This document shows, in pieces, positions 1-8,280 of a DNA stretch of 23,567 nucleotides. Source of the stretch: an uncultured Treponema sp. (GTDB lineage: Bacteria; Spirochaetota; Spirochaetia; Treponematales; Treponemataceae); assembly GCA_937894335.1 (NCBI GenBank), contig CALCRU010000014.1, positions 1 through 23,567 on the forward strand. Direction: 5' to 3'. The notes under the pieces were generated by a model. The model was not told the DNA's origin. It saw only the letters and a program-made list of their open reading frames with translations, and did no database searches. The position numbers and the translations under genes were made by a program. Position 1 is the first letter of the stretch; each line of letters begins with the position of its first letter.

Positions 1-2317
1 AGCGAAAAAAAACGCCAAACAGGAAGCAAAGCAGGCAAAGGCTCAGAAAAAACAGGACAAAATAAAGGCTAAACAGGAAAAGAAGAAACTGGAAAGGCAA
101 AATCCTGCAGAAGCGGAACGAAACCGAGTAATGGCAAAGGCTCAAAAAAAGCAGGAAAAGGAATCCCTCAAGGAAGCACGAAAAGAAGCAAAAAAAAATG
201 CTCAGGAAGAAAGGGAGAGGGAAAGGCAGCTTAGGTCAAACGAGGTAAAGATTCCCATTGGTGGCAAACTGATTGCAATTATTTCTCTGCTCTTTATAAT
301 TGCCTTGGGCGGACTTACATATCTTGTTTCAATTTTTGTTTCTTCGGATGTAAGGAACAGTGCGGAAGAAAACAATCTTTCTGCTACAACCCGAACAGCT
401 TCTGACGCACAAAACCGCATAGAAAGCACTATGTCTTCTGTAGGACTTTTCCTTGACCTGTTAAAGACCTCCAGTGAAAACGAGTCGGAACTTCGCTCTG
501 TGGAAAACATGTTCTTCTTACGAAACAAGGACATAGGGGCAGTCTACCTTCCTGGAACCGACAGGCTCTATATAAGTTCCACATTCTTTCTGTCAAGAGA
601 GGCTGATTCAGATTTGGTTCTTCCTTACTTTCAGCAGGAATCAAAGGCCATAGCAGAAGCGGCTCTGGGAACCATAGGACTTGAAAATGCAACTCCCTAT
701 TTTTCCATTCCCACAATAGCAATTTTCTTTCCTCTTAACTCTGTGGGAGACGACACTTCCGTTGCTGTAATATATTCATCAGAGGCAATGAGCGAGGCTT
801 TTTCTTCTAGTAGCATAAACCAGACTTTCTTTGTAAACAACAACGGCTCTGTTCTCGTGCACAGCGATGCCCAACTTATGGCAGACGGTGCAGACGAGAG
901 CAACAATCCTGTAGTGCTTGCCATGTTCGAATCATCTTCCAACACCGCAAGCCAGATGACCTTCATTGAAGACGGAGAGGAATATATTGGTGCCTTCAAA
1001 CGACTGGGCATAGGAAACGGAGGCATTGTTACCACAGTAAAGACATCTGTAATTCTTGAAGGCGTAAACCGTACCACACGGCGCAATCTTTACATTAGCA
1101 TGGTAATTCTTGCCATAGCAATTCTTGCGGTATACTTCTTTGCAAAGTCTTTGAGCATTCCCCTTAAGAAGCTTTCATCCGTCGTAAACGAAATAAATCA
1201 GGGTAACTTTAATACTGAACTTTTTGGCGAACTGGGAAAGGGTAGCAAGGACGAGGTTGGTGTTCTTATAAGAAGTACCCACAACGAGCGTGAAATTCTT
1301 AACACTGTTACTCAGCTTACAAACAAGGGTGTCACAAAGGCCATAATCAAAAAAGAAATTGATTTTGAGCCCCATCTTAAGGACATTACGATTTTCTTTA
1401 GCGACATCCGCGGATTTACAGGAATTTCTGACGGATTTAAGAAACGCTTTGGAGAAAAGTCTGCCGCAGAAATAATCGGATTTTTGAATGACTATATGAG
1501 CCGCATGGTAACCTGCATTACCCGTACAGGTGGAATTGTAGACAAGTTTGAGGGAGACGCAATCATGGCATGCTGGGGTGTCTTAAGGCAGGAAAGCCTT
1601 GACTGGGAGCAGAAGGACGAAAATTCAGCCACTCGCGCACAGGAAAAAGAAGCTCACGACAGGTATGTGAAACAGGATGCTCTTTCTGGCGTAATATGTA
1701 GCATTGCAATGCGCTATTCCCTTATGAAATACAACAAAGATGCGGAAGCCTTTACCGAGGCTCACAAAAATGAACCCCTTGCCCAGTACAGACCCCACAT
1801 AAGAATTGGTTCAGGACTTAATTCTGGACGGGCCACAGTGGGATTTATGGGCTCCTTTGACAAGATGGAATTTACTTCCATAGGTGACGCTGTAAACTTT
1901 GCAAGCAGAACGGAAGCCTCAAATAAGCCCTGCGGAACAGACATCCTTATTTCGGAAGACACTTACAGCCTCCTTAAAAAGGATTACATAAAGTGCGAAG
2001 AAAATAACTTTACGATTCTTCCCGAAAACAAAAAGAACGAAATCGTGGTGGAACAAATTCCCGTTTCCTTTGAGGTAAAGGGTAAGGGCAAACAGCACTT
2101 CTACGGTGTGGTAAACATGCCCGGCTTTGACATTCAGGAATTCTTTGGCGAAGATGACCCTAAGTTTAGGATAGATATGGATTGTGCCCGTTCTGTTGGA
2201 CCGATAGGACCAAAAACCCTTAGTGAAGTTAGGGAACTTTTGGGAATACCGGAACCGGACTTTGGCAAGGTAAATTTGGATGCGGAAGAAGACAAAATTC
2301 AGGTCGCTACTACTTGA
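1..2317 (+). CDS. Membrane-bound class III adenylate cyclase with periplasmic sensor and HAMP (5' partial)
   Basis: Predicted to make cAMP from ATP in response to a periplasmic signal. The frame is open to the left edge, so the gene probably starts outside the window. The first in-frame ATG is at 131 and has only a weak ribosome site. Numbered from that ATG: a Lys/Glu/Ala/Gln-rich cytoplasmic head (1-38), a membrane segment (about 47-69), a periplasmic domain of about 250 residues, probably Cache-like, a second membrane segment (about 321-341), a HAMP-like linker, and a cyclase domain from about 415. Metal-binding Asp425 (FFSDIRGF) and Asp476 (KFEGDAIMA) are present, as are Lys472 and Thr582 for adenine and Asn589/Arg593 of GDAVNFASR. 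The Lys/Thr pair points to a class IIIb-like adenylate rather than guanylate cyclase. An acidic/basic insert of about 60 residues separates the second metal motif from the RIGSGLNSG segment. It overlaps the next gene by 38 bases. I recall TP0485 of T. pallidum as the counterpart. Confidence 0.9.
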   Translation, partial: AKKNAKQEAKQAKAQKKQDKIKAKQEKKKLERQNPAEAERNRVMAKAQKKQEKESLKEARKEAKKNAQEERERERQLRSNEVKIPIGGKLIAIISLLFIIALGGLTYLVSIFVSSDVRNSAEENNLSATTRTASDAQNRIESTMSSVGLFLDLLKTSSENESELRSVENMFFLRNKDIGAVYLPGTDRLYISSTFFLSREADSDLVLPYFQQESKAIAEAALGTIGLENATPYFSIPTIAIFFPLNSVGDDTSVAVIYSSEAMSEAFSSSSINQTFFVNNNGSVLVHSDAQLMADGADESNNPVVLAMFESSSNTASQMTFIEDGEEYIGAFKRLGIGNGGIVTTVKTSVILEGVNRTTRRNLYISMVILAIAILAVYFFAKSLSIPLKKLSSVVNEINQGNFNTELFGELGKGSKDEVGVLIRSTHNEREILNTVTQLTNKGVTKAIIKKEIDFEPHLKDITIFFSDIRGFTGISDGFKKRFGEKSAAEIIGFLNDYMSRMVTCITRTGGIVDKFEGDAIMACWGVLRQESLDWEQKDENSATRAQEKEAHDRYVKQDALSGVICSIAMRYSLMKYNKDAEAFTEAHKNEPLAQYRPHIRIGSGLNSGRATVGFMGSFDKMEFTSIGDAVNFASRTEASNKPCGTDILISEDTYSLLKKDYIKCEENNFTILPENKKNEIVVEQIPVSFEVKGKGKQHFYGVVNMPGFDIQEFFGEDDPKFRIDMDCARSVGPIGPKTLSEVRELLGIPEPDFGKVNLDAEEDKIQVATT
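35..160 (+). repeat. Two related 27-base units encoding AKAQKKQ-type head segments
   Basis: Bases 35-61 and 134-160 match at 23 of 27 positions and are 99 bases (33 codons) apart, in the same reading frame. Both encode AKAQKKQ followed by an acidic residue and Lys. This shows that the Lys/Gln-rich coding pattern continues upstream of the ATG at 131, and it supports a cyclase start left of the window. Confidence 0.6.
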
Positions 2318-5078
2318 TGTTTTAGTTGTTCTGCTCTGTCTGTCCGTTGCAGGAGGCGGCTTTTACCTTTTCTGGAAGGATTTAAATTCATCATCTTCCA
2401 GAAGCGACAGGAAGAGCGTGGCATTTATTTCATACAAGTACAAGATAGCGCAGCGTAAGTACGAAGACCGCGTGGTGTGGGAACGCATTTCTCAGAATTC
2501 CCCACTGTACAACGGGGACATAATACGCACTGCCGAACTTGCTTCTGCCGTAATTTCTTTTGATGACGGAACTGAACTGAACCTTTCAGAAAACACCATG
2601 GTTCAGGTTTTCTATGACGAGGTAAACGGACTCCAGATTTCTGTTGACGGCGGCGACATTCAGATTGACTCTTCTGCAGATTCTTCTCCAGTGTCGGTAA
2701 GGCTTGATGACGGTTCTGTCGTTAGCGTTGGAGCAGGCGCTTCCCTTGCGGCAAAGTCTGATTCAAGCGGTGCCCGAAATGTGGAAGTAAAGAGCGGAGA
2801 GGCCCAACTTATTACCGAAAGTGGACAGTCAACCTCCCTTTTAAACGGAGAATCTGTAAGCATAGAGTCTGGCGGAGAAATAGTAAGAAATCCCATAACG
2901 GTAACTTCTGTTTCAAGAGACACTAGAATTCTTAATGTGGCAGGAGAAAGGCGTACAGTAACCCTTGCATGGAACGCAAATGCAGAGGTCGGAGAAAATC
3001 CCACCGTAATTGTACAGACTTCCCTTGCAAAGGATTTTTCTTCCCTTGACATAAACGAGACCATAGAAAGTGGCTCAAGTTACACCCTGCAGACAGGAGA
3101 CTCTGGAACAACATACTGGAGGGTCTTTACAGACAATACTGCAGACCGCCCTGCAGAAGGAAAGATAACTGTGCAGACTGTAGATGCAGTAACCCTAACT
3201 TCTCCTTCTTTAGGCGGAGAAATTTCCTACCGCACGGATCTGCCCAAGGTAAACTTTAGATGGAACGGAAACCCTTTTGCAGACTACTACCGGCTTACAG
3301 TTTCTTCAACTCCAGACCTTAGAACTTCTCCACTGGTTCTTGATGCTACCGAAACATTCATTAGCCTAGACAGCCTTGGCGAAGGCACATGGTACTGGCA
3401 GATTATTCCATACTATTCTGCAGGAAGTGCTGGCTTTACTGGCGGAAGTGAAATTTCTTCATTCAGAATAGTTAGAAACGAGGTAATTGCTCCTCCCATG
3501 CTTTCCATACCTGCGGATGGAGCACAGATTTCCTACAGGGACAGCGTAAACGCTACATTCATATGGAAGTCGGACATTAAGGACGCCTCTTACGAACTTT
3601 TAATTTCCCGTGACGAAGCCTTTGCAAACATTTTGTATTCCGAGACAACTTCTTCCCTTAGAGTGCAGAAGGAATTTTCAACCTCCGAACTCCCAGACGG
3701 AACTTACTGGTGGAAGGTAGTGCGTCACTCGGAAGAAAGCGATGACATTACTCCCGAATCTCAGTCTAGATCTTTTACCGTTGCCCGTTATGTGCCTCAG
3801 GAAAACAAACTTGTATATCCTCCGCAGGATACTGTCATTGACGAATCCAAACTTTCTTCCGTTGGATTTACATGGAAGTTGGGGGATGATTACCGCAGTC
3901 CAGATACGGTAAGCGTAATTCAGGTTTCAAGAAATTCTTCGTTCAGTTCTGTGGTGCTTGAGCGTACTGTAAGCGGAACCCTACTAGAGGGACTTTCTTT
4001 GGGCGAGGGGAGCTACTGGTGGCGCATGGGTGTAAGAAAGTCTGACGGTTCTTTGGAAGGACTTACCGAAGCCTGGCAGTTTAAAGTTATGGGAGAACTT
4101 GGTATACCGGTCATAACCACTCCTTCCAGCGGCAGTGAAATGATTGCTTCCGCAGGCTCAGAACTGGAGTTTACTTGGACGGCTGTAAATGGTGCAGACT
4201 CCTACAATGTGCGCGTCTACGATGCTGACGAAAACCTTGTTGCAAAAAATACCGTAAGAGGAACGAGCGCCCGCTTTGCCCTCACTGGAGGAAAATACAT
4301 TCTGAGGGTTCAGGCCCTTTCTTCTCAGGTGGGAGATTCTCCTGCCCGTACAGGTGAAAATGCAAACAGGTCATTTACTGTGCGTGCCCCTGCTGCTGTA
4401 CAGCTTTCTCTTCCTGCGGCAGATGCAAAAGTTGACGGACTTAAGGCCCTTCGTGAAGCAACTGTGTTCTCTTGGGTAACAGGGGAAGACAGGGCTCCTT
4501 CCTACGAGTTTGTCCTTTCAAAGCAAAATTCGGACGGAAGCTACAGGGTAGTGGAGCGTAGAACCGTTACCCAGCAGACTGTTTCCGTTTCTCGACTTAC
4601 GGAGGGAACTTACTCTTGGAAGATAAACGCAAGTACTGCTCAGGGCTATGCAATAGATTCTTCCGTAAGAACCTTTACAGTTGGGGCAGTTCCAGCTTTG
4701 GCAAGTCCAAGGCTGCAGTCGCCTTCAAACAATACCCTTATGGGTGCCGCCTACTTTAAGTCCAACAGAAGCATTTCTTTTAGCTGGCGTGGGGTAAGTG
4801 GTGCCACTTCATATACTTTTGTTCTTTACCAGAGGGCTTCAAACGGAAGCCTTACAGCAATCAGAACGGAAAGAAACATAAGGGGAACATCATTTGAATT
4901 TACAGACCTTACCAAACTGGATGTGGGAACATTTGTCTGGCAGGTAACGGCTTATGCATATGCGGCCGACGGTTACGAGGAACAGAGAAGTGTCGCCTCA
5001 AGCGCCACCTTTAAAATTGATTTTGACACTCCTCAGGAAGTGCAGACTGTAGATCCGGGAAAGTTGTATGGCGAATAA
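2280..5078 (+). CDS. Membrane-anchored FecR-domain protein with seven Ig/FnIII-like repeats
   Basis: Probable periplasmic scaffold or binding protein; no enzymatic motif is seen. The ATG at 2280 lies within the cyclase gene, with AAGG nine bases upstream. It gives a basic N-terminus and one hydrophobic segment (about 9-31) without a lipobox, so a signal anchor or uncleaved signal is likely. Residues about 50-200 resemble a FecR domain (GDIIRTAELASAVISFDDGT and a second copy of the same kind of fold). From about 224 to 915 there are seven units of about 100 residues, each with a buried Trp (FxW) and a closing strand such as GTYWWKV or SYWWRM followed by SFTV. The family is known from sugar- or peptidoglycan-associated surface proteins, but the ligand here is unknown. 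It overlaps the next gene by 11 bases. I recall TP0484 as the T. pallidum counterpart. Domain call fairly sure, function not. Confidence 0.82.
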   Translation: MRKKTKFRSLLLDVLVVLLCLSVAGGGFYLFWKDLNSSSSRSDRKSVAFISYKYKIAQRKYEDRVVWERISQNSPLYNGDIIRTAELASAVISFDDGTELNLSENTMVQVFYDEVNGLQISVDGGDIQIDSSADSSPVSVRLDDGSVVSVGAGASLAAKSDSSGARNVEVKSGEAQLITESGQSTSLLNGESVSIESGGEIVRNPITVTSVSRDTRILNVAGERRTVTLAWNANAEVGENPTVIVQTSLAKDFSSLDINETIESGSSYTLQTGDSGTTYWRVFTDNTADRPAEGKITVQTVDAVTLTSPSLGGEISYRTDLPKVNFRWNGNPFADYYRLTVSSTPDLRTSPLVLDATETFISLDSLGEGTWYWQIIPYYSAGSAGFTGGSEISSFRIVRNEVIAPPMLSIPADGAQISYRDSVNATFIWKSDIKDASYELLISRDEAFANILYSETTSSLRVQKEFSTSELPDGTYWWKVVRHSEESDDITPESQSRSFTVARYVPQENKLVYPPQDTVIDESKLSSVGFTWKLGDDYRSPDTVSVIQVSRNSSFSSVVLERTVSGTLLEGLSLGEGSYWWRMGVRKSDGSLEGLTEAWQFKVMGELGIPVITTPSSGSEMIASAGSELEFTWTAVNGADSYNVRVYDADENLVAKNTVRGTSARFALTGGKYILRVQALSSQVGDSPARTGENANRSFTVRAPAAVQLSLPAADAKVDGLKALREATVFSWVTGEDRAPSYEFVLSKQNSDGSYRVVERRTVTQQTVSVSRLTEGTYSWKINASTAQGYAIDSSVRTFTVGAVPALASPRLQSPSNNTLMGAAYFKSNRSISFSWRGVSGATSYTFVLYQRASNGSLTAIRTERNIRGTSFEFTDLTKLDVGTFVWQVTAYAYAADGYEEQRSVASSATFKIDFDTPQEVQTVDPGKLYGE
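2950..5030 (+). repeat. Seven tandem ~100-codon Ig/FnIII-like units
   Basis: The units begin near residues 224, 305, 404, 507, 606, 706 and 803 of the FecR-domain protein, giving a period close to 300 bases for the central ones. Each has an FxW core strand, a loop, and an aromatic-rich strand (TYWRV, TWYWQI, TYWWKV, SYWWRM, KYILRV, TYSWKI, TFVWQV). The units are diverged at DNA level, so this is an old domain array, not a recent slippage product. The next gene carries a related unit at its N-terminus. Confidence 0.7.
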
Positions 5079-6342
5079 AAGATTTCTTCTGCTGGCATGT
5101 CTAGTTTTTCTCTCTGCCTTTGCACCAGCCTTTCTGTCTTCTGAAGAAAACAAATTTGAGCAGCGCATAGAATGGAAGGCCGACGCCACAGCCCTAGAAT
5201 ATAAGGTTGAGGTTCAGCTTGTTTCGGGTGGAGAAATTTCTTCCTACAGGACAGACAACACCTACCTTGTACTTTCCCTTACAGTAGGAAGTTACCGCTA
5301 CCGTGTTCATGCAATAGACTTTTTGGGAAGGGAAGCAGCGGTAAGCGAATGGCGCACCTTTGAAGTATTTAAAGCCGCAACTCCTGAAGTTGATATAATT
5401 CAGGAAACTGTTTCTTTTACTCCTGAAGAAAAAAACATAAAGCTGCCTCTTGTTATTCTGAACATAAACAGGCAGACTTCTGTGGAACTTGTAAACACTG
5501 CCACAAAAAAATCAGTGGAAGTTACTTTTGAACTTAACACAAGCAGTGCAGGAAAAGAGTCTCCTTCTTCCGAAGTGTTTAGGTCTTCTTCCGTAACAGT
5601 GCCTGCTGTGGCTGAAGGAGTATATTTTCTCCGAATAAAAAATCCCTCGGGACTTTCTGCTGATTCTGCAAACATAAACTTTGTAGAGGAAAAGTCTAGC
5701 ACTAAGCCAGAGGTAGTTGAGGTTGCCGTTGAAGACTCTGAACTTATAAGACAGAAAGATGAAGAAATAGACAGGCTTACAAAGCAGCTTGCAAAGAAGG
5801 GGTCTACTGTACGCAACATGCAGGCTCTTCTAGCACTAGGTCCTGGATTTGCTCCCTACGATGGTTCGCTGGAAAAACTTACTGACCTTTCCGTGGTGCC
5901 TCAGGCCGCATTTAAATTTACAGTGCTTCCCTTCAGTACAAAGTCTGGTAAGATCAGACTGGGCATGGAATTTAGTGCATGCGAGGTTCTTGCCCCCGTC
6001 TTTAACGAATACATCTCATCATTCCTAAGCGCCTCTTTTGCAAATGCCTCTTTCGTATATCAGCAGAAAATTTTCAAGGACTCAATTTCATTCAGCCTTA
6101 AACTGGGAGGAGGTCTTTCTCTTATTGCCCTTGACTACAAGTACACTGACTCCTACACAGGAAGGGAAACTTCCTCTTGGATTTTTAGACCATACTTTGC
6201 GGCTGTTGCAGGACTTGCTGTTACCTGGAAGCCTGCCTCTCATTTGCTTGTGGAAGCTGGTGGGGATGTGGAATACCTCTTTTCTGCATCCATGCCAACT
6301 CTTGCCATACTCCCTTATATAGGTATAGGTGTCCACTGGTAA
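5068..6342 (+). CDS. Secreted outer membrane protein: FnIII-like domain, coiled coil, C-terminal barrel-like domain
   Basis: A 424-residue protein with a cleavable signal peptide (about 1-24, cleavage near AFLSS). An FnIII-like domain (about 28-100) resembles the repeats of the preceding protein, followed by a second beta-rich region (about 107-207). A charged segment (about 215-245, DEEIDRLTKQLAKK) looks like a short coiled coil. Residues about 252-424 show alternating hydrophobic strands with turns (SLKLGGGLSLIALDY, FRPYFAAVAGLAVTW) and end in GIGVHW, an aromatic C-terminus typical of outer membrane barrels. The start overlaps the upstream stop by 11 bases and has GGGAAAG ahead of it. By gene order it would match T. 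pallidum TP0483, which I remember as a reported fibronectin-binding protein. That is from memory and transferring the function is only inference. Confidence 0.78.
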   Translation: MANKRFLLLACLVFLSAFAPAFLSSEENKFEQRIEWKADATALEYKVEVQLVSGGEISSYRTDNTYLVLSLTVGSYRYRVHAIDFLGREAAVSEWRTFEVFKAATPEVDIIQETVSFTPEEKNIKLPLVILNINRQTSVELVNTATKKSVEVTFELNTSSAGKESPSSEVFRSSSVTVPAVAEGVYFLRIKNPSGLSADSANINFVEEKSSTKPEVVEVAVEDSELIRQKDEEIDRLTKQLAKKGSTVRNMQALLALGPGFAPYDGSLEKLTDLSVVPQAAFKFTVLPFSTKSGKIRLGMEFSACEVLAPVFNEYISSFLSASFANASFVYQQKIFKDSISFSLKLGGGLSLIALDYKYTDSYTGRETSSWIFRPYFAAVAGLAVTWKPASHLLVEAGGDVEYLFSASMPTLAILPYIGIGVHW

Positions 6343-6356
6343 ACTTGTTGCGGAAT

Positions 6357-6376
6357 CGGGAATCCCGTGGTAAAAT
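6357..6376 (+). promoter_or_regulatory. Possible weak promoter with perfect 11-base palindrome
   Basis: CGGGAATCCCG at 6357-6367 is a perfect palindrome in the short gap between the outer membrane protein and the first lipoprotein. It sits between a TTGCGG (6348-6353) and a TAAAAT (6371-6376) spaced by 17 bases. If used, transcription would start almost at the ATG at 6385. The -35 match is poor and the palindrome is short, so this may be chance. Confidence 0.2.
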
Positions 6377-6384
6377 GGAGTGTT

Positions 6385-8280
6385 ATGGGTAGAAAGGAAT
6401 TGCTGTTAAAAAACACCCCTTCCTCATGTTTAGTAAGCTGGCTTCTGCGTCCTGCATGTTGCCTTGTGCTCTGCCTTGTAACATTTGTGTTTTTTTCTTG
6501 TGACCTTTTTTATGCCGATGACAGCGACTTTAAAGACAAGCTTACTGGAGTATTCTGTTCAGACTATACTTTTTATGCGGACGATCCTTCATCTGTGGGG
6601 GATCCTTCTTCTGTGCAAAGGGTAAAGATTCAGTATAAAATAGGATCTGAGCAGGACTTTGACGAATCAGAACTTTCTGCTATTGCTTCTGTAAATGCGA
6701 CATATCCCTTTATTGGATGGGGCTACCTTTACAATCCTAACACAGGAGATAACCTTGCGCCTTCCAACTTTCACTTTGACGAAGATGCCTTAATAACAGG
6801 TGCAAAAGTAACTCCTGAACCGGCGGTCCTTTATGCCATTCATGGAGTTTCCTATAAAGTCATTCATCAGAGGGAAGACTCATCCACTGCTGCCTCATAT
6901 ACAACGGAATCTACCCAGATAAGGTATGGTGTTCCAGGAAAACTAACTAATGCTCAGCCTAAGGATTATCCAGGATTTTCACAGGAACCTTATTCCCAAC
7001 AGACCATTGCTTCTGACGGTTCTACAGAAGTTGTAATCCGCTACGAACGCATTTCTTATACGATTACATTTGACACCAACGGTGGAACGCCAGCACTTCC
7101 TCAGTCTGTAAAATACGGAGTTCCCACACCTCTTACCCCCTATGCTGGAACCAAGAGTGGCTACAACTTTGCAGGATGGTCTGTAAGGCAGAACGGTTCA
7201 GTCTCCTATGGTGACGGTGAAGAATATACAATCGGCACCCAGTCTGTAATTCTGTATGCGGTATGGACACCTAAGGAATATACGGTAACGCTTTCCTGCA
7301 TTGACGCGGATACGGCAGGAAGCACTTCTGTTTCTGCAAAGTATGGTTCAACACTGCCTGCAATTACGATTCCAGTCCGACAGGGCTATGTGTTCGCAGG
7401 CTACAATACCGAAAGCGACGGAAGTGGCGACTCTTATTACAATGCAAACGGAAAAGGCTCTATGGCATGGAGCATTGCATCAGACACGACTCTGTATGCC
7501 CAGTGGACTCCTGCAACAAATACTCCTTACACTGTAAGGCACTGGCTGCAGCCTGATTCCCTTTCTATGAGTACCGACGACTACGAACTCCAGACTACAA
7601 AGACCCAGACTCTCAGGGGAACTACTGGTGAATATTCTGCGGCTGTTCCCCTTGTATTTGCAGGATTCGAGGCTCAGTCAATTAGCCAAAAGACCATTGA
7701 CAGAAACGGCTTAACAGTAGTCGACATATATTACGACAGGGCCTCAATACCCCTTACCCTTGACGGTAACGGAGGAGATTCTGCTGGAGTAACCATAGCA
7801 ACACAGTCATTCCGCTACGGTGTCCCCCAACAGTTACCTCAAAACAACTTCTTACGGACTGGTTACACATTCGACGGATGGTCAACAAGCCAGACTGGCG
7901 GAAAAGTCTACGATGACGAGGGCTGGTACATCATAGGCGCAAGTCCAGCAACCCTTTATGCCGTATGGAAGGAAAACACAATTAATGTAACGGTTGAACT
8001 TCCGTCTTACGGCCTTGAAACGGAACTTGAGGTAGAGGTTTCTACTTCTGGCTCTTCGGTTTCAGTTATGTTTGAAAAGGGCAGTGCAGAGCCATCTGTA
8101 GACTATGACGACTTACCTGTTTCCTGCATTACTTTGATGACAGGTCTTGCGGCAAACAAAGCTGGCTTTGTCGTAGATACTTCCGCTCTTTCTGCAGGAG
8201 CCGTATACGACATTTACATAGAAGTAGAAAAAGATGGAACCTTCTATTCCAGAGACATAAAACTTAAGGTGGGAGGCTGA
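6385..8280 (+). CDS. Surface lipoprotein with three InlB-type (Listeria-Bacteroides) repeats
   Basis: Probable surface-exposed or periplasmic lipoprotein of 631 residues with an adhesin-like plan. I chose the ATG at 6385 (GGAG four bases upstream); an in-frame GTG at 6367 with GGGA upstream would add six residues. The signal region is long, unusually rich in cysteine, and ends in VFFSC, a spirochaete-type lipobox (Cys39). Three repeats of the InlB B family (DTNGG or DGNGG ... GYxFxGW ... LYAVW) occupy about residues 227-532. Two MucBP-like segments (SYKVIHQ and YTVRHWLQ, each ending in IRYER or IYYDR) precede repeats 1 and 3. A beta-rich tail of about 100 residues closes the protein. These modules are known from cell-surface proteins, where they act as stalks or in binding. 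The stop overlaps the next start by one base (TGATG), suggesting coupled translation. The ligand is unknown. Confidence 0.85.
   Translation: MGRKELLLKNTPSSCLVSWLLRPACCLVLCLVTFVFFSCDLFYADDSDFKDKLTGVFCSDYTFYADDPSSVGDPSSVQRVKIQYKIGSEQDFDESELSAIASVNATYPFIGWGYLYNPNTGDNLAPSNFHFDEDALITGAKVTPEPAVLYAIHGVSYKVIHQREDSSTAASYTTESTQIRYGVPGKLTNAQPKDYPGFSQEPYSQQTIASDGSTEVVIRYERISYTITFDTNGGTPALPQSVKYGVPTPLTPYAGTKSGYNFAGWSVRQNGSVSYGDGEEYTIGTQSVILYAVWTPKEYTVTLSCIDADTAGSTSVSAKYGSTLPAITIPVRQGYVFAGYNTESDGSGDSYYNANGKGSMAWSIASDTTLYAQWTPATNTPYTVRHWLQPDSLSMSTDDYELQTTKTQTLRGTTGEYSAAVPLVFAGFEAQSISQKTIDRNGLTVVDIYYDRASIPLTLDGNGGDSAGVTIATQSFRYGVPQQLPQNNFLRTGYTFDGWSTSQTGGKVYDDEGWYIIGASPATLYAVWKENTINVTVELPSYGLETELEVEVSTSGSSVSVMFEKGSAEPSVDYDDLPVSCITLMTGLAANKAGFVVDTSALSAGAVYDIYIEVEKDGTFYSRDIKLKVGG
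6583..6618 (+). repeat. Imperfect 18-base tandem duplication (GDPSSV)
   Basis: Bases 6583-6600 and 6601-6618 are adjacent 18-base units differing at a few positions. They encode DPSSVG and DPSSVQ just after the lipoprotein anchor region. The unit is a multiple of three, so copy-number change would keep the frame. Confidence 0.7.
7063..7980 (+). repeat. InlB-type repeat array with interposed MucBP-like module
   Basis: Three InlB B-type units lie at about 7063-7272, 7279-7512 and 7753-7980. The MucBP-like unit at about 7528-7740 separates the second and third; another lies just before the array (about 6848-7056). Conserved marks are the N/D-G-G near the start, GYxFxGW or GYVFAGY in the middle, and LYAVW or LYAQW at the end. 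The copies are clearly diverged. Confidence 0.75.

Noticed and set aside
5068..5100. Lipobox (LLAC) at residues 8-11 of the outer membrane protein
   Set aside because: Cysteine at position 11 leaves too short a hydrophobic stretch; a normal signal peptide cut near residue 24 fits better.
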